Below are positions 1-11,690 of a stretch of 64,000 bases of DNA, one piece after another. The stretch's first letter is position 1. Every line of letters starts with the position of its first letter. The notes below the pieces were generated by a model, which was not told where the DNA came from, did not search any database, and was given only the letters and a program-made list of their open reading frames with translations. The stretch comes from Paramecium sonneborni (lineage: Eukaryota > Ciliophora > Oligohymenophorea > Peniculida > Parameciidae). The stretch spans positions 1-64,000 of the forward strand of contig CAJJDN010000120.1 in NCBI GenBank assembly GCA_905182985.1, read 5' to 3'. Both the position numbers and the translations under genes were made by a program.

Positions 1-14
1 CCCAACCCCAAAAT
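1..14. repeat. Partial telomeric repeat (C-rich strand) at left edge
   Basis: The window opens with cccaacccca followed by AT-rich DNA. This is about one and a half units of the mixed C4A2/C3A3 repeat of Paramecium telomeres, in the orientation expected at a left chromosome end. Only a short piece is present, so a chance match or an internal telomere-addition site is possible. The neighbouring 1.2 kb has only decayed coding scraps, as expected next to a telomere. Confidence 0.5.
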
Positions 15-1218
15 AAATAAATTAGTTCAACAGAGAATTCAACATTATGTGACTGCTCAAAGAAACATACTGGTGGGCAAACCCATAATAATAAATAGTT
101 ATATTATAGGTTTTATGAATACTAAATATCAAAATAAGGGTGAAATTAAATAACAATGGTCTATATTATGAATGGTTTATATGGTGGTATAATAAATCAG
201 AATAAAATGATGATCTAAATGGGAATTGAAGTTTTTAAAAAAATAAATGTAATTTTTTTGTTTATTCTTTAAATAGATTATCAGAATAAATTAATAATGT
301 TACTCATTCTATTCAGGGCGATTTATATGGATTATTTAAACATCCTGATTGAAAATTATTTCTATTTAAAAAATAAAAATCAGAAAAAAAATGAGTATAA
401 ATTTACTTAAATTTCTTCCTATCAAACTCAGTTGTTAATTGGTTAAATTAAAAATCAATATAAATTTAATTTAATGGAAACATACTTTAATTTCTTGTTC
501 TGATATATAAATTATTTAAGGCTTCTATCTTTTAATTAACTAGAACTTGGTATCTTATTATATTCTTTAAACTCTCTTCATTCTATTTATAAAATATAAA
601 TCGAGTTTGAAAATAAACAAAGAATATTTTGAATAGTATTGCATATTAATAAAGACTATCTTTGTAGAAAATTCAAATTTGCTGTAAGTTTTTTATAATT
701 AATAAAAACTATATTAAAAAAAAGATTGAATGATAAATTAATTTAGATGAAAACTGGTTCCAGTATTATTTTAATATGATTCAAAATTTGAAATGTAAAA
801 TTAAAGTGGTATCTATTGCAATAAAAATGATTAAAAAATTATTTTCCAACTGGTTATTTCTAAAAATAAACACTCTTACAATTCACTCATAAAAACTGAA
901 AGCAAGATTTATATAATACTAGGTTCAAGATATATAGATATTTTTTGATTCTTTCACTATTTTTTAGATACATTCTTTATTAATAAATAAATGCGTATTT
1001 TTTCTACCTTATCATCAAAGTTACTATTAAAAACGTTGAATAAGTCAAAAATAATTGAACATAAAAAAAATTTAAACAAATATTTTTATTTATTTATCTA
1101 TACTTAATGAAACTGGATGATTAAATAGCTTAATTTTTTGAATTAAATGGATTATATAAAGATCATTTTATAATTATGGGTAATGAATAATAAATCTATA
1201 AATATAATCTAAAATAAA
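15..1218. other. Subtelomeric interval with decayed coding scraps
   Basis: No intact gene could be followed. Short plus-strand stretches look protein-like under the ciliate code, for example a frame near 140-228 containing NNGLYYEWFIWW. A perfect-looking 28-nt intron (GTA...TAG) lies at 249-276 and is followed by an open frame of roughly 70 codons. The pieces do not join into one frame, so this is most likely the remnant of a gene damaged near the chromosome end. Confidence 0.4.
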
Positions 1219-2569
1219 ATGAAAACAATCTTAATTTTATTGATAAGTGTGAAAGAAATATTCCCTTTCATATAATATGATACTGGATTGGCGAGGAATT
1301 TTGATAGGACGTATGATTCAAGTTTCGTTTGCGAAAATGGTTATTCAAGAACAGCCACAATTTCATTTTCTAATTCATTTGCGAATATTCCTTAAGTATT
1401 TTTTGTTCATGAATACTTTGATTAAGAAAGGCCTGAAATGGAGTTTAAATTGTCGATTACAACTATAACAAAAACATGTATTAAATAAATAACTATTCTT
1501 TATAGCATTTCAAGCAATTATTATTTGTAGTAAAAAAAGAGTATATTCCGTAAAATTAAGATGGTTTGCAATAGATGATAAACGTATTGAAGTTATAAAT
1601 AATTTCAATATGCAAAATCCAGACGATAAAACATTTCCTATTAAAAATCCTAATGCTTAAACCGGATTTGTGGTACTCACAAGTATATATTATACAGGAT
1701 CAGTTGATTTCCTATTATCTGTAATAATTAATAGTATAAACTCAGATAAGTTCGATAACAATTAATTCAGTAACTGTAAGTATTACCAAAGTGGCAGGAA
1801 AATTTACAAATATAAAATAAATTGGATATTTTGTTGTTGTTGGAATTGAAGAAGCTTTTATTAATTTAGGATTGAAGACAGTTACAGGTGCTTTTAGTAG
1901 TGGAACACTTGCAATATAACCAAATAGATGGTTTGCTCTTGCGGTAGTTGGGTTTAATTATCCGAATAGCGACAATATAAGGATATAGGCATCATTTACC
2001 AACACTGCCACAACAATTTCATATACTTGGGGCACATGTAATATTTAAAGTCAATATTAATAATAGGGTACTCTATTGAAACTCCAAACAGTCATTCTTA
2101 AATTTGGATTTTATATTAATTTACAACTATATTCACAACTTTAGAATGTTTTAGTATAAGAACAAGTAGAAAATAAGTTAAAGATTTAAATATATTACCT
2201 ACATTTAATTTAGAATTTGTTTAATCCAATCAAATATTCTCTGCAAATGGAAATTATGATTATTCAGTAAATAAACTACATACACCATTAAAGATGGGTA
2301 TATAAGTTAAATGTGAAAATAATAAGAAGATTCAAGCAAATTTTCTTAAATGTAATTCTTGTAGTATTTAAAAGACTAACTCTTTTAATTATAATTGCTT
2401 TAATTAAATGAATTATGTAGGGTTCTATCCTTTATTTTAATAATCGTCTTAATAATATAATCATTTAAAAATAAGTATTCAATCATCATCACTTGAAATA
2501 ATACACGTTGTTTATAATCAAGTCATTACAGAAACAATCATTGCCAAAATCTTAATATTAGATTAATGA
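1219..2569 (+). CDS. Putative secreted protein with H-type-lectin-like repeats
   Basis: The ATG at 1219 opens a hydrophobic start (MKTILILLIS) that reads as a signal peptide, so the product is probably secreted or surface-bound. Two introns restore the frame: 1478-1505 (28 nt) and 1721-1745 (25 nt). The protein shows repeating beta-rich units: FANIPQVFFVHEYFD, then KLRWFAIDD, then a unit starting NAQTGFVVLTSIYYTGSVDF, then NRWFALAVVGFNYP. This order of an F...P.V strand, a GF.V strand and a W.A strand resembles H-type lectin domains, which bind sugars; the assignment is by eye only. A C..C-containing tail follows and ends at TGA 2567-2569. Near 2,150 the frame must shift by two bases and I found no standard intron that does this, so there is either an unusual intron or an indel. 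The family call is tentative. Confidence 0.55.
1478..1505 (+). other. Spliceosomal intron, 28 nt
   Basis: GTA...TAG interval that splits a serine codon (T|CA) in the lectin-like gene. Removing it joins the signal-peptide exon to the exon carrying KLRWFAIDD. Confidence 0.75.
1721..1745 (+). other. Spliceosomal intron, 25 nt
   Basis: A phase-0 GTA...CAG interval of the modal Paramecium length. Removing it gives a continuous frame into NSVTVSITKVAGKF. Confidence 0.75.
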
Positions 2570-2839
2570 AAAAATATATTTTATCCTATTGAATTATTTA
2601 TCATTTAATATTAAAGTATACTTGCTTCATACTATCCAAATATAAATTATGTATTAAGAAATCTATCCCTGAATTAAATTATTTAATTTTACTGATGATA
2701 CAAATGAACATTTTTCATTTTTTTCAATAACGATATTAAATTTAAAATTCTTATAATAAACATTAATTAATTCTTATTAAATTAATAATAAATATATTTG
2801 ATAAATGTGATCAAAATTATTTGTTGAAAAAATCTTGAG

Positions 2840-3480
2840 TGATTCTTCCTTATACTATTATTTTTCTTTTGTTGTTGTATTTTTATTGTTGGAATACTTT
2901 TTTTAAATCACAAGTATTAAGAAACAATAAATCAAGTATTCTTTCTGTTGATTCTGGAAGTTCTTTGATTTCTCTAGTTTGATCTTTATTAATTTCATCT
3001 CATTATTATTACAATAATTTTGTAATGATTGGCATTGGTGGTATAGTTTGAGAAGCCTATAGTTAATGAGTACCCAACCTCTCGAAAAACATCATATAAA
3101 AGTATCTTTTCCTCTGATTTTTCACGGTTATCTTTTCTATATTGCATTCTTTTATCTTAGTCTTTTATAATCAATCTTTTAATAGACTTTGTTTAGTTGC
3201 GTCAATAAATAATCTTATTTATAATAAAATACATTTTGGACTATTCTCTATTTTGTGATACTTTAATTTTGCAAGTATATTAATAATTATTTATTATCCA
3301 TTTTAATCAAAAATATACTTTGCTTTTACTATAAACATTTCATCAAAAATTTACTAAGAACTGTATTTATAGTATTATTGTTAAAGTAATAGATAAGTAA
3401 AGATAAAGAAGGAGAAATTATATTTGAAAGTTTCATTAAATTGGAAGAACTAAGTGGTTTATCATTTAATTAAAATGTTT
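2840..3480 (-). pseudogene. Coding relic downstream of the VLIG-like locus
   Basis: Under the ciliate code the minus strand has two overlapping coding-like frames. One runs from about 3,480 to 3,130 and is charged and Gln-rich. The other contains LLYDVFREVGYSLTIGF and then SNYTTNANHYK, and continues after another frame change into DEINKDQTREIKELPE. Such changes over 600 bases point to a decayed gene or the decayed 3' end of the neighbouring large GTPase-like gene. I do not recognise the family. Confidence 0.35.
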
Positions 3481-5735
3481 ATCTGATACTATTTGAGCAT
3501 GAATTTTTACTTAATAAACTGATTGTGTTGAACTATAATGTTTATTCAATTGAAAATTTAATTATCTTTGAAAATTCTAATTTTAATATTAATTAATCTA
3601 ATCATAAACCAATTAAAATGCTCTTTCAAACTTAGTACCTCCGTTTTTGAATTCTATTTTATTAATTTAATTATGAATATCAACTTTTCACAATCTATTG
3701 CATAAGAATAGAAAATGATAACACTTACTTTTGCATTTGGATTCTTTTCAATTTCTTCTGTATATGTTACAGCTCCATTCTTTGCATTAGTCTATGCTTG
3801 ACGCCCATAACACCAGAATTATCTAGCATAAAAATACAATGGACTTTTGATCTATCATAATCATATTTAGCTAAATCATAATTTCTTTTAAAAGCTATTT
3901 ATTTTCCTAATTTCTCTAACATAACATTACAAATCAATTAACCAATACCTCCATTCCAAACATTCATCATTTTTTGTTTTACTTATTTTTCACGATTTTA
4001 ATCATTTTAAAAAATGGTTTCAATCTCTTTCCAATTTCTAACTTTATTTATTTCATGAGTGGTTATTTAAATTTCAGTAATTTCTTCACAAGTAAATAAT
4101 GGAAGTTTATCGTCAATCAAACAAAATTCATACCTAAATATTAAATAGAATTTACCTCTTAATTAATGTCCTTTGTATCATTCATGTTTATGATTATTAT
4201 CATTAGGTTTATCGCATTTTCTTTTACATAATGGACAAGATTCTTTACATCCAATCATATTAATGTAATCTTATCAAGATTATTCTGTATTTGAAAATTA
4301 GATATATTAAGTTTTTCATTTTTCCATTGATCGAGTTATTGTGTAATTGACTTTAATAGTTCTAATATATAGGGCTTTAATGTTTAAATTTCTTTATCTG
4401 TAGGTGACAGCAATGTAATATTTATTTTAGTAGGAAGATCTTTGGATAGGTCCTCTTAAAAATATGCCTTATAAATAGGCTGAATTGAATTTCCGTATTA
4501 GCTTTTTTCTTTGAAAATACAGTCTTTTACAATTTTAAACATTTCTCAAATTCAAGATCTGCATTTTTGTCGACTGATGTTTCAAAATATTCTCTGGTTT
4601 TTAATCCTTCTTTTTACTAAGTTTGCAATTATAAAGAGATAGAATGAATTTTTTATTAAGTAACATATAAATAATTTTGTAAGTCTTATTTTAATTTATC
4701 TTAATGATCTTTAGTAATTAAATCTTTGATATTTAGTATTGTTTTATTAGCATAATCCTCAATAAATTTTTTATAATCAGTAATAGTACTTTAATCATTT
4801 TCTAACAATTTTTAATCATATTCTTTAATTATATCTTAGCATTTTTCATCTTTAGTCGAAATAAAGGCTGTAGCATCACATCTTTTCTTTTTATAATATT
4901 CTTCAATAAATGATGAATATATTGTACTTGCAAATAAACTAGCCTTTATTTAACTTTATTCAACCTTATTCTATTTGATTGCTGCTTTTTATTTATCTTA
5001 TTGTTTAGGTTTAAGATCTTATAATTTAATATTGTTTTTCTTTAACATTTTCCATTTATTATAGCAAGAGAATCTTGAAAATAGAAACATTGAATAATAG
5101 TAAATACATCTTTCTCCAGTTTGATTTAATAAGATTAAAAATTTTGCAAATTATTTGTTATATTAGATTACCGTTAATTATATTCAGACATAATCATTTA
5201 TATTAAATTAATATTTGATGAGCTAATTTTCATCATGGCTGTCATTTTTTTTATTGTTTAATATTTGTGATTTATTTTGATTTGATCTCATATTCATTAA
5301 ATAATTTTGATAAAATATTATCTATTAAAATTAGTTTAGCTTGCAATTTAATATAAATAATAATTAGTTTCTTCTAAAGGAACGAATAGTTATTTATATT
5401 TAGCTATTATTTAACCATTATAACTTTAAAGAAAATTTTAGCAGGATTAGAGGTTTTTTGAAATTTTACTTTTTGTACTATATCAATTTATTTAAATATG
5501 GATAATATTTGCTAATATTTTAAAGTATAGACTAATCTTTGCAAACTATTTTCTCAGAGCTAATATTTAATGTATCTATTAATTTTTTCATAGCTTCAAC
5601 AACTGTTTCTTGATAAGACTTAAAAATTGGAAACAAAGCTAGGAATATCTTAAATACTTTGAAGTAAATCTTTATAACATTTTTCATTGTATGAAATATT
5701 AAATAAAAACAAAATAGTGAAGAATTGTGATAAAA

Positions 5736-5811
5736 CACCATAATGATTTTATCCACCATAATTAGTTCATCCACCAGAACTAGTTTATCCACCATAATTA
5801 ATTTATCCACT
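5736..5811. repeat. 18-bp tandem repeat, about 4 copies
   Basis: Four imperfect copies of an 18-bp unit; on the minus strand the unit is GATAAACTAATTATGGTG with variants. It lies inside the VLIG-like locus. Read on the minus strand one frame gives DKLIMV-type units, a second WINQLW-type units, and a third GGQTNY-type units interrupted by one TGA. Because 18 is divisible by three, copy number can change without altering frame. Confidence 0.85.
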
Positions 5812-7753
5812 CTCCTTCTTTTTTATATTGTCTTATTTAAAAGTATCGAAAAGATTCATAAAATCTACTTAAAATCCATGAAATTTCCCATCAGAATGTT
5901 TAATTCCTTATTTCAAATATTATGATAGATCTATCTATATTTGTGATGTACCAAAATTCAAGTTCCATTTAATAATAATAATTATTTGTACTTAAATCTG
6001 AAGCCTTATTGCAATTTATCGCCAATGGGTTAACCGAATATATCTACATAGATATTTATATTTTTATTTCCATCAAGTAGATCAAATTATCAACATTATA
6101 ATTCAGCTTTAAAAGTACCAAAAATTTATTTTTATTCATTTTATTAATCTTCGAAAGGCGAATGTTTATTAATATTATCAATAAAAAAACTCTATAAATT
6201 TTAACCATCTCTGATTTAAGTTTATATGCACTAAATGATTCCGATATTATTTTATACTACTTTAACGAAAACTCTTAAAATATCTCTTCCATCTATTTCA
6301 TCTTATTATTATTATTTCTAACCAACTTTTTTCAAAATTTTTAGAATTTATTCATCATTTTGTTATAATTATTTTAATTCTTTAGTATTTTCACTAATAT
6401 TAGATATATAATTATCAATTTATAAAAATCTGTTATTTTATTTAGTTTGGGTTTCTTAATATTTGATTTCATTAAAAATTATCATTTTACAATCTTCTAT
6501 TTCATGTATGTTACTTAAGTCGATTTTCATTTTTAACTAGAATTTTTTTGAAATTGAATTTTCCTTTTTTATTTATAGATTTTTAAATATTTCCATATTT
6601 TTATGTTTTTAATTTGTTCTTCTAATTTTTTTATCCTATAATTAATTTTTTAAATGCAATTGTTATATTTCTCATCTTTTAATGAGATCAATTAATCTAA
6701 TTCTTCTTTATAATTAATTATTTACCAATTAATTGAACGTAAGGGAAATGAAGTAATAAAATAAAATCTATTTTCTGTTTTTATTTGATTTTTTAGTTCA
6801 ACTTCCAAATTAGCCATGATATTTCCATCATCTTCAACTTATTCTGAAAATTATTAAGTAGAAGAATTGAAGCTTGTTATGATTTTCAGATAATCATTTT
6901 GATTGATATTTTATTTTTTATCTTTACCTTTATCTTTATTTTAGACGATCAATATAATTTCAAAAATACATTGTTGAAATTGTTCGATTGCAGTTTTTAA
7001 AGATATTTTACTAGTATTTTTTGTCTTAAATCAATTAAATTATTTAAAAAATTTTCCAAACCATTTTCTATTGTATTTTAATTAGGATTTCTATTGTATC
7101 ATCCTTTATATTTTCTGTTGTGTTTATTGAATTTCTAATAACTAAACACAATTCTGGAATTTCCTGTTTTTAAAAGAGCTAAAAAATTTCATATATTTTA
7201 TTTAATCTGTCTGGCAATTCATTTTCTGAATCTAATTAAATAATCTAAATTTTAAATAATGGAACTAATTTTCTTAAAATGTTACTCGGACTAAATTCAT
7301 GAGTATCTGCTATGCAAAATTATCTAGAACTCCTAACACTAAAGTCAAACATAATGTCAATTGTGTTTTTATTTATTTCACACATGTCTAAGGTTTCAAA
7401 TTTACTGCTTAATAAAAAATTTTGTTGATTAATTCAGTTTTCCCTATTGTTGTTTAATTTTCACTGAAACAAATATTTAAAATTGGAAAGCATTCTGGAA
7501 AAATGTACTACAATTTTTCGTGAAGCATAAGAGTTCTTCTTAATTTTTTATATAACTTAAATCTTAATTTTAAAATATTAATGGAACTGGATAAATTTTG
7601 CTTTTAAATTTTAAAAGCATTACTTATAATTCATAGTCTCTGTTATTGTAAAAATTTAAAACAAAGCTTTCATATTCAACCTATTTTTAAATTCTTAAGA
7701 TTATGTTAATTCTAATTGTTTATTAATTAATTATATAAATTTCGTTGCGTCTT

Positions 7754-7767
7754 CCCCCCCCCCCCCC
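7754..7767. repeat. C14 homopolymer tract
   Basis: Fourteen consecutive C residues in a genome where C runs beyond four are otherwise rare in this window. The tract lies just upstream (in transcription terms) of the GTPase-like segment on the minus strand, where it would be G14. It could be a hypermutable run or a sequencing artefact, and it makes the frame across it unreliable. Confidence 0.9.
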
Positions 7768-8446
7768 TCTTAATTATATGAAAAAAAAAAGGAATTAATT
7801 ATTTAAACTTTAATTAATCATCCATATTGTATACACAAGTTTAAATTAATTTAATCTTAATCTGAAATCTCTGATAAAGAAATATTAAAATCTTGTAAAC
7901 TGATATTTATTCCTTTTGGAATGATTTAATATTATTTCAATTTGAAAAAATAGTTTGGAGATAATCTAAATTCATCATAATAATTTTTTCCACTTAACCA
8001 TCCATAAAGTTATGGATTTGATTTAGATAAACTTTCACAAAACTTATGTAAGTTTAAAGATTACTGATATACAATTGATTCTTCAAATGTAACAGCAATT
8101 TTTCTAAGTACATAAACTAAGTTAAAAGCATTTTTAGTATAAATTAAATTGGTGTTTTATTAGACATTTCTTGACGAATGAGATCCTAATCATAAAATTT
8201 ACATGAAAGTAATGAATTTAAATTCTAATTATTGATTATTACATTTTTAAAACAAGAAAAATAATTTACATAATGCTTCTCTAAAGGTTTATAAAGTAGA
8301 CATGTGATATGTTTTGTATTCTGTTACATAATTGCTTACAATAATCTATCTTAAAAAAACTTAATTAAAGTATTTGTTTAATTAATTTTTTAAAGTTTGA
8401 GTGTTTTAATCCTCATCACTTTTACATATTTTAAAATAATTTTCTA

Positions 8447-9618
8447 TTTAAATTCCTTTTAGATTTATAGTTGGTATTATTTTTAAAATTATATTATTAG
8501 AGCATATTAATGTTAATTTTTCATTACAATTCAATATTGTTATGATTTTCAATTCTCTTTAATTTATATTGCTTAGAAAATCTAAAGTTTAGGTTAAGCT
8601 ATCTATTTATTTATTATTTGTCAATTACGATTGGGTTAATCTTCTCAATTAATTCTGATAGTTTAAAATTTTTAAATATGTAATAAGAAATTCTATGTAT
8701 TTATAATTAATTTTCGTCTATTTTATATTACCTTCCAATTAAATTTATCACAATTTTCTAAATTTTTTAAAACCATTTAAAAAGTTTACTTTTCTTCTCT
8801 AAATATCTCAATAAATAATAATTTTCATTTATCAATCTTCCTCATTAAAATATAATATGATAAAAATATGATTCATTATTGGTTTAGAATAGATCAAGAA
8901 TATTAGTTATTGAAAGATTTAAAATTTGTACTTAAGTGACATCGAAATCTTCTTAATTGTTTTATAGAATATTTTTCGAATTTTCACTTTTAGCTTTAAA
9001 TACTTCATACTTTCCTTTATTATTTCTTTCTATTAAAATTAATTTATTTTCATTTACAATAAATCACATAAGTTTTTATACAAATCAGTTTTAGAATTTC
9101 TTATCTTCTATAAACATAAAAATTTTATGTATTATTATTGCTTTTGATTTAATTTTTCATCTTTGATAATATCATCTAAACTGTTATTTTGTAATTATAT
9201 ATTTTATATAACAGAAGCAACATATTAAGTATTATCATTTAAAGCTGATTCTTAAAATTTAAATATTTTAGGACTTGAAAGGTTTCCAATTGTTTATTCT
9301 AAATAATTTAATTCTATTTCTGTGAGTGCATTTTAAACTTATAAAATTTAAAGAAGATATTTGATTATATCTTGAGACTATTGATTTTAAGAATGACAAC
9401 TCATTTAATTCAAATAATGAAAATAATTAATCTTATAATTTGTAGTAAATTCCTAAAATCTCTTTGTTCTAAAGCATTCAGGAATATTATTTTGATTACA
9501 AAAAACTTTATTTTTAAGAAGATTGATAAAATTTGTCTAATTTTTCTAATCATTTTGGTATTTTTTATTTCCTTATACATATTTTTATAATCTATTATGG
9601 GGTTCTGGTTCTTAATTT
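8447..9618. repeat. Direct duplication A, copy 1
   Basis: Same sequence as 9,620-10,791 at a constant offset of 1,173 bases; all stretches I compared were identical. The copy ends exactly at the single N at 9,619. This geometry is what two overlapping contigs look like when placed end to end without merging. Confidence 0.9.
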
Positions 9619-9619
9619 N
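9619..9619. other. Single-N assembly join
   Basis: One ambiguous base that lies precisely between two copies of the same 1.17-kb sequence. It marks a contig junction rather than a real base ambiguity. Confidence 0.9.
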
Positions 9620-10791
9620 TTTAAATTCCTTTTAGATTTATAGTTGGTATTATTTTTAAAATTATATTATTAGAGCATATTAATGTTAATTTTTCATTAC
9701 AATTCAATATTGTTATGATTTTCAATTCTCTTTAATTTATATTGCTTAGAAAATCTAAAGTTTAGGTTAAGCTATCTATTTATTTATTATTTGTCAATTA
9801 CGATTGGGTTAATCTTCTCAATTAATTCTGATAGTTTAAAATTTTTAAATATGTAATAAGAAATTCTATGTATTTATAATTAATTTTCGTCTATTTTATA
9901 TTACCTTCCAATTAAATTTATCACAATTTTCTAAATTTTTTAAAACCATTTAAAAAGTTTACTTTTCTTCTCTAAATATCTCAATAAATAATAATTTTCA
10001 TTTATCAATCTTCCTCATTAAAATATAATATGATAAAAATATGATTCATTATTGGTTTAGAATAGATCAAGAATATTAGTTATTGAAAGATTTAAAATTT
10101 GTACTTAAGTGACATCGAAATCTTCTTAATTGTTTTATAGAATATTTTTCGAATTTTCACTTTTAGCTTTAAATACTTCATACTTTCCTTTATTATTTCT
10201 TTCTATTAAAATTAATTTATTTTCATTTACAATAAATCACATAAGTTTTTATACAAATCAGTTTTAGAATTTCTTATCTTCTATAAACATAAAAATTTTA
10301 TGTATTATTATTGCTTTTGATTTAATTTTTCATCTTTGATAATATCATCTAAACTGTTATTTTGTAATTATATATTTTATATAACAGAAGCAACATATTA
10401 AGTATTATCATTTAAAGCTGATTCTTAAAATTTAAATATTTTAGGACTTGAAAGGTTTCCAATTGTTTATTCTAAATAATTTAATTCTATTTCTGTGAGT
10501 GCATTTTAAACTTATAAAATTTAAAGAAGATATTTGATTATATCTTGAGACTATTGATTTTAAGAATGACAACTCATTTAATTCAAATAATGAAAATAAT
10601 TAATCTTATAATTTGTAGTAAATTCCTAAAATCTCTTTGTTCTAAAGCATTCAGGAATATTATTTTGATTACAAAAAACTTTATTTTTAAGAAGATTGAT
10701 AAAATTTGTCTAATTTTTCTAATCATTTTGGTATTTTTTATTTCCTTATACATATTTTTATAATCTATTATGGGGTTCTGGTTCTTAATTT
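9620..10791. repeat. Direct duplication A, copy 2
   Basis: Second copy of 8,447-9,618, beginning one base after the N. The sequence then continues into unique DNA at about 10,792. No transposase, terminal repeat or target-site duplication is visible at its ends. Confidence 0.9.
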
Positions 10792-11172
10792 CTTAAACCT
10801 CAAATATTTCTTCAAATTAATATTATTTAGATTTCCAAAAAGAATAATTTGGAAGCACCTTTTTGATATATTTCAAGGAGTCAGCTTATCTTCAAGTTCC
10901 AAGGTTTCAAGTATTGGATCTAATTCATTTAAGATATCCTCGTTTTCTCTAAGTAGTTCATCTTTTATGTCTTAGAATATAGGTTCCAGCTAATCTTAAG
11001 CGGCTTCATTTTCAATAATAACTGCTATTAATTTTAATCCATTAAGAAAATAGCAGTGTATTAAATAATTCATTTTTTTTTTAAATATATGTTTAATTCT
11101 ACTAAAAATTAATTTATTTATAGAATTACAATTATTAAAAAAAAATTAATTAATTATTTATTTATTACATTA

Positions 11173-11690
11173 TGAATTTTTTGTCAACTTTTTTGTTCCT
11201 TTACTTCTCATTAAATATTGGCTATTAATCATGCAACTTCTTCCTTCAATTTTCCATGAGCTCTTGGATTTTTTTAAATTAATATTGTTAATTACTTTTA
11301 AAAATCTTTTAGTTATGTCTAATAAATGTGTTAGTCCATTTTTCTCCTCCTTTTGAAATTGCATAAGCTATAGAAACTCTTTACCAAGTAAGAGAGTAGT
11401 TGGTACTATAAAATCATAGAGTTTGCTATCTAAAATAGAATTTGTAGTTTCTATTTCTACCATATTATTATCTGGTAAAACATAGAAATCATCCTTAGAA
11501 TTTGGATCAGAGAATTAATAGTATTTATAAAGTCTTAGTATATTCTATTAACTTGTCCATGGAGTGTGAGCAATCCAAACATCACTCCCTTTTCTCTTTC
11601 CTATTCAAATTCTTCTGGTGTTAATAAATACAATGAATTTCTTTCAGCTTATGTATTAAATGGACATCAAATTTAATGGATTGAATTTTA
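11173..11690 (-). pseudogene. Unrecognised frame-disrupted coding region
   Basis: The minus strand carries clear coding sequence: NSLYLLTPEEFEQER, then DVWIAHTPWTSQQNILRLYK, then FSDPNSKDDFYVLPDNN, then VPTTLLLGKEFLQLMQFQ. The pieces need at least two frame changes. The last piece stays open across the AT-rich spacer into the first codons of the VLIG-like frame at 11,073, so it may be that gene's 5' part or a separate gene. Part of it (from 11,273 upward) is repeated at 12,725 onward by duplication B. I do not recognise a domain. Confidence 0.4.

Larger units (their letters stand above)
3433..11073 (-). pseudogene. Very-large-GTPase (VLIG)-like gene with vWA domain, frame-disrupted
   Basis: A candidate start is at 11073 (MNYLIHCYFLNGLK). 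The first frame is acidic (EPIFQDIKDELLRENEDILN) and meets a TGA at 10875-10873. Around 7,500-7,090 lies a G-domain-like segment with GKTELINQ, CEINKNTIDIMFDF, CIADTHEF and ELCLVIRNS; the order fits VLIG-type G domains, but the P-loop is degenerate. Near 4,250-4,120 is CPLCKRKCDKPNDNNHKHE followed by WYKGHQLRGKFY. At 3,840-3,433 is a vWA domain with MLDNSG (MIDAS-like), a 31-nt intron and NGGTKFERAFQLVYDQ. Proteins with this plan are large cytosolic GTPases of unsettled role. Several one-base breaks interrupt it (just after LDNSGVMG, near 5,600 and elsewhere), so I call it a pseudogene. About 1.17 kb of its apparent length is the assembly duplication at 8,447-10,791. Confidence 0.6.

Noticed and set aside
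5532..5925. Overlapping small ORFs on both strands around the 18-bp repeat
   Set aside because: The repeat stays open in several frames by chance; the region belongs to the larger minus-strand locus.
9372..10763. Two identical 72-codon plus-strand ORFs suggesting a duplicated small gene
   Set aside because: They are the same sequence seen twice through the N-joined overlap, and lie antisense to the GTPase-like locus; no coding character of their own.
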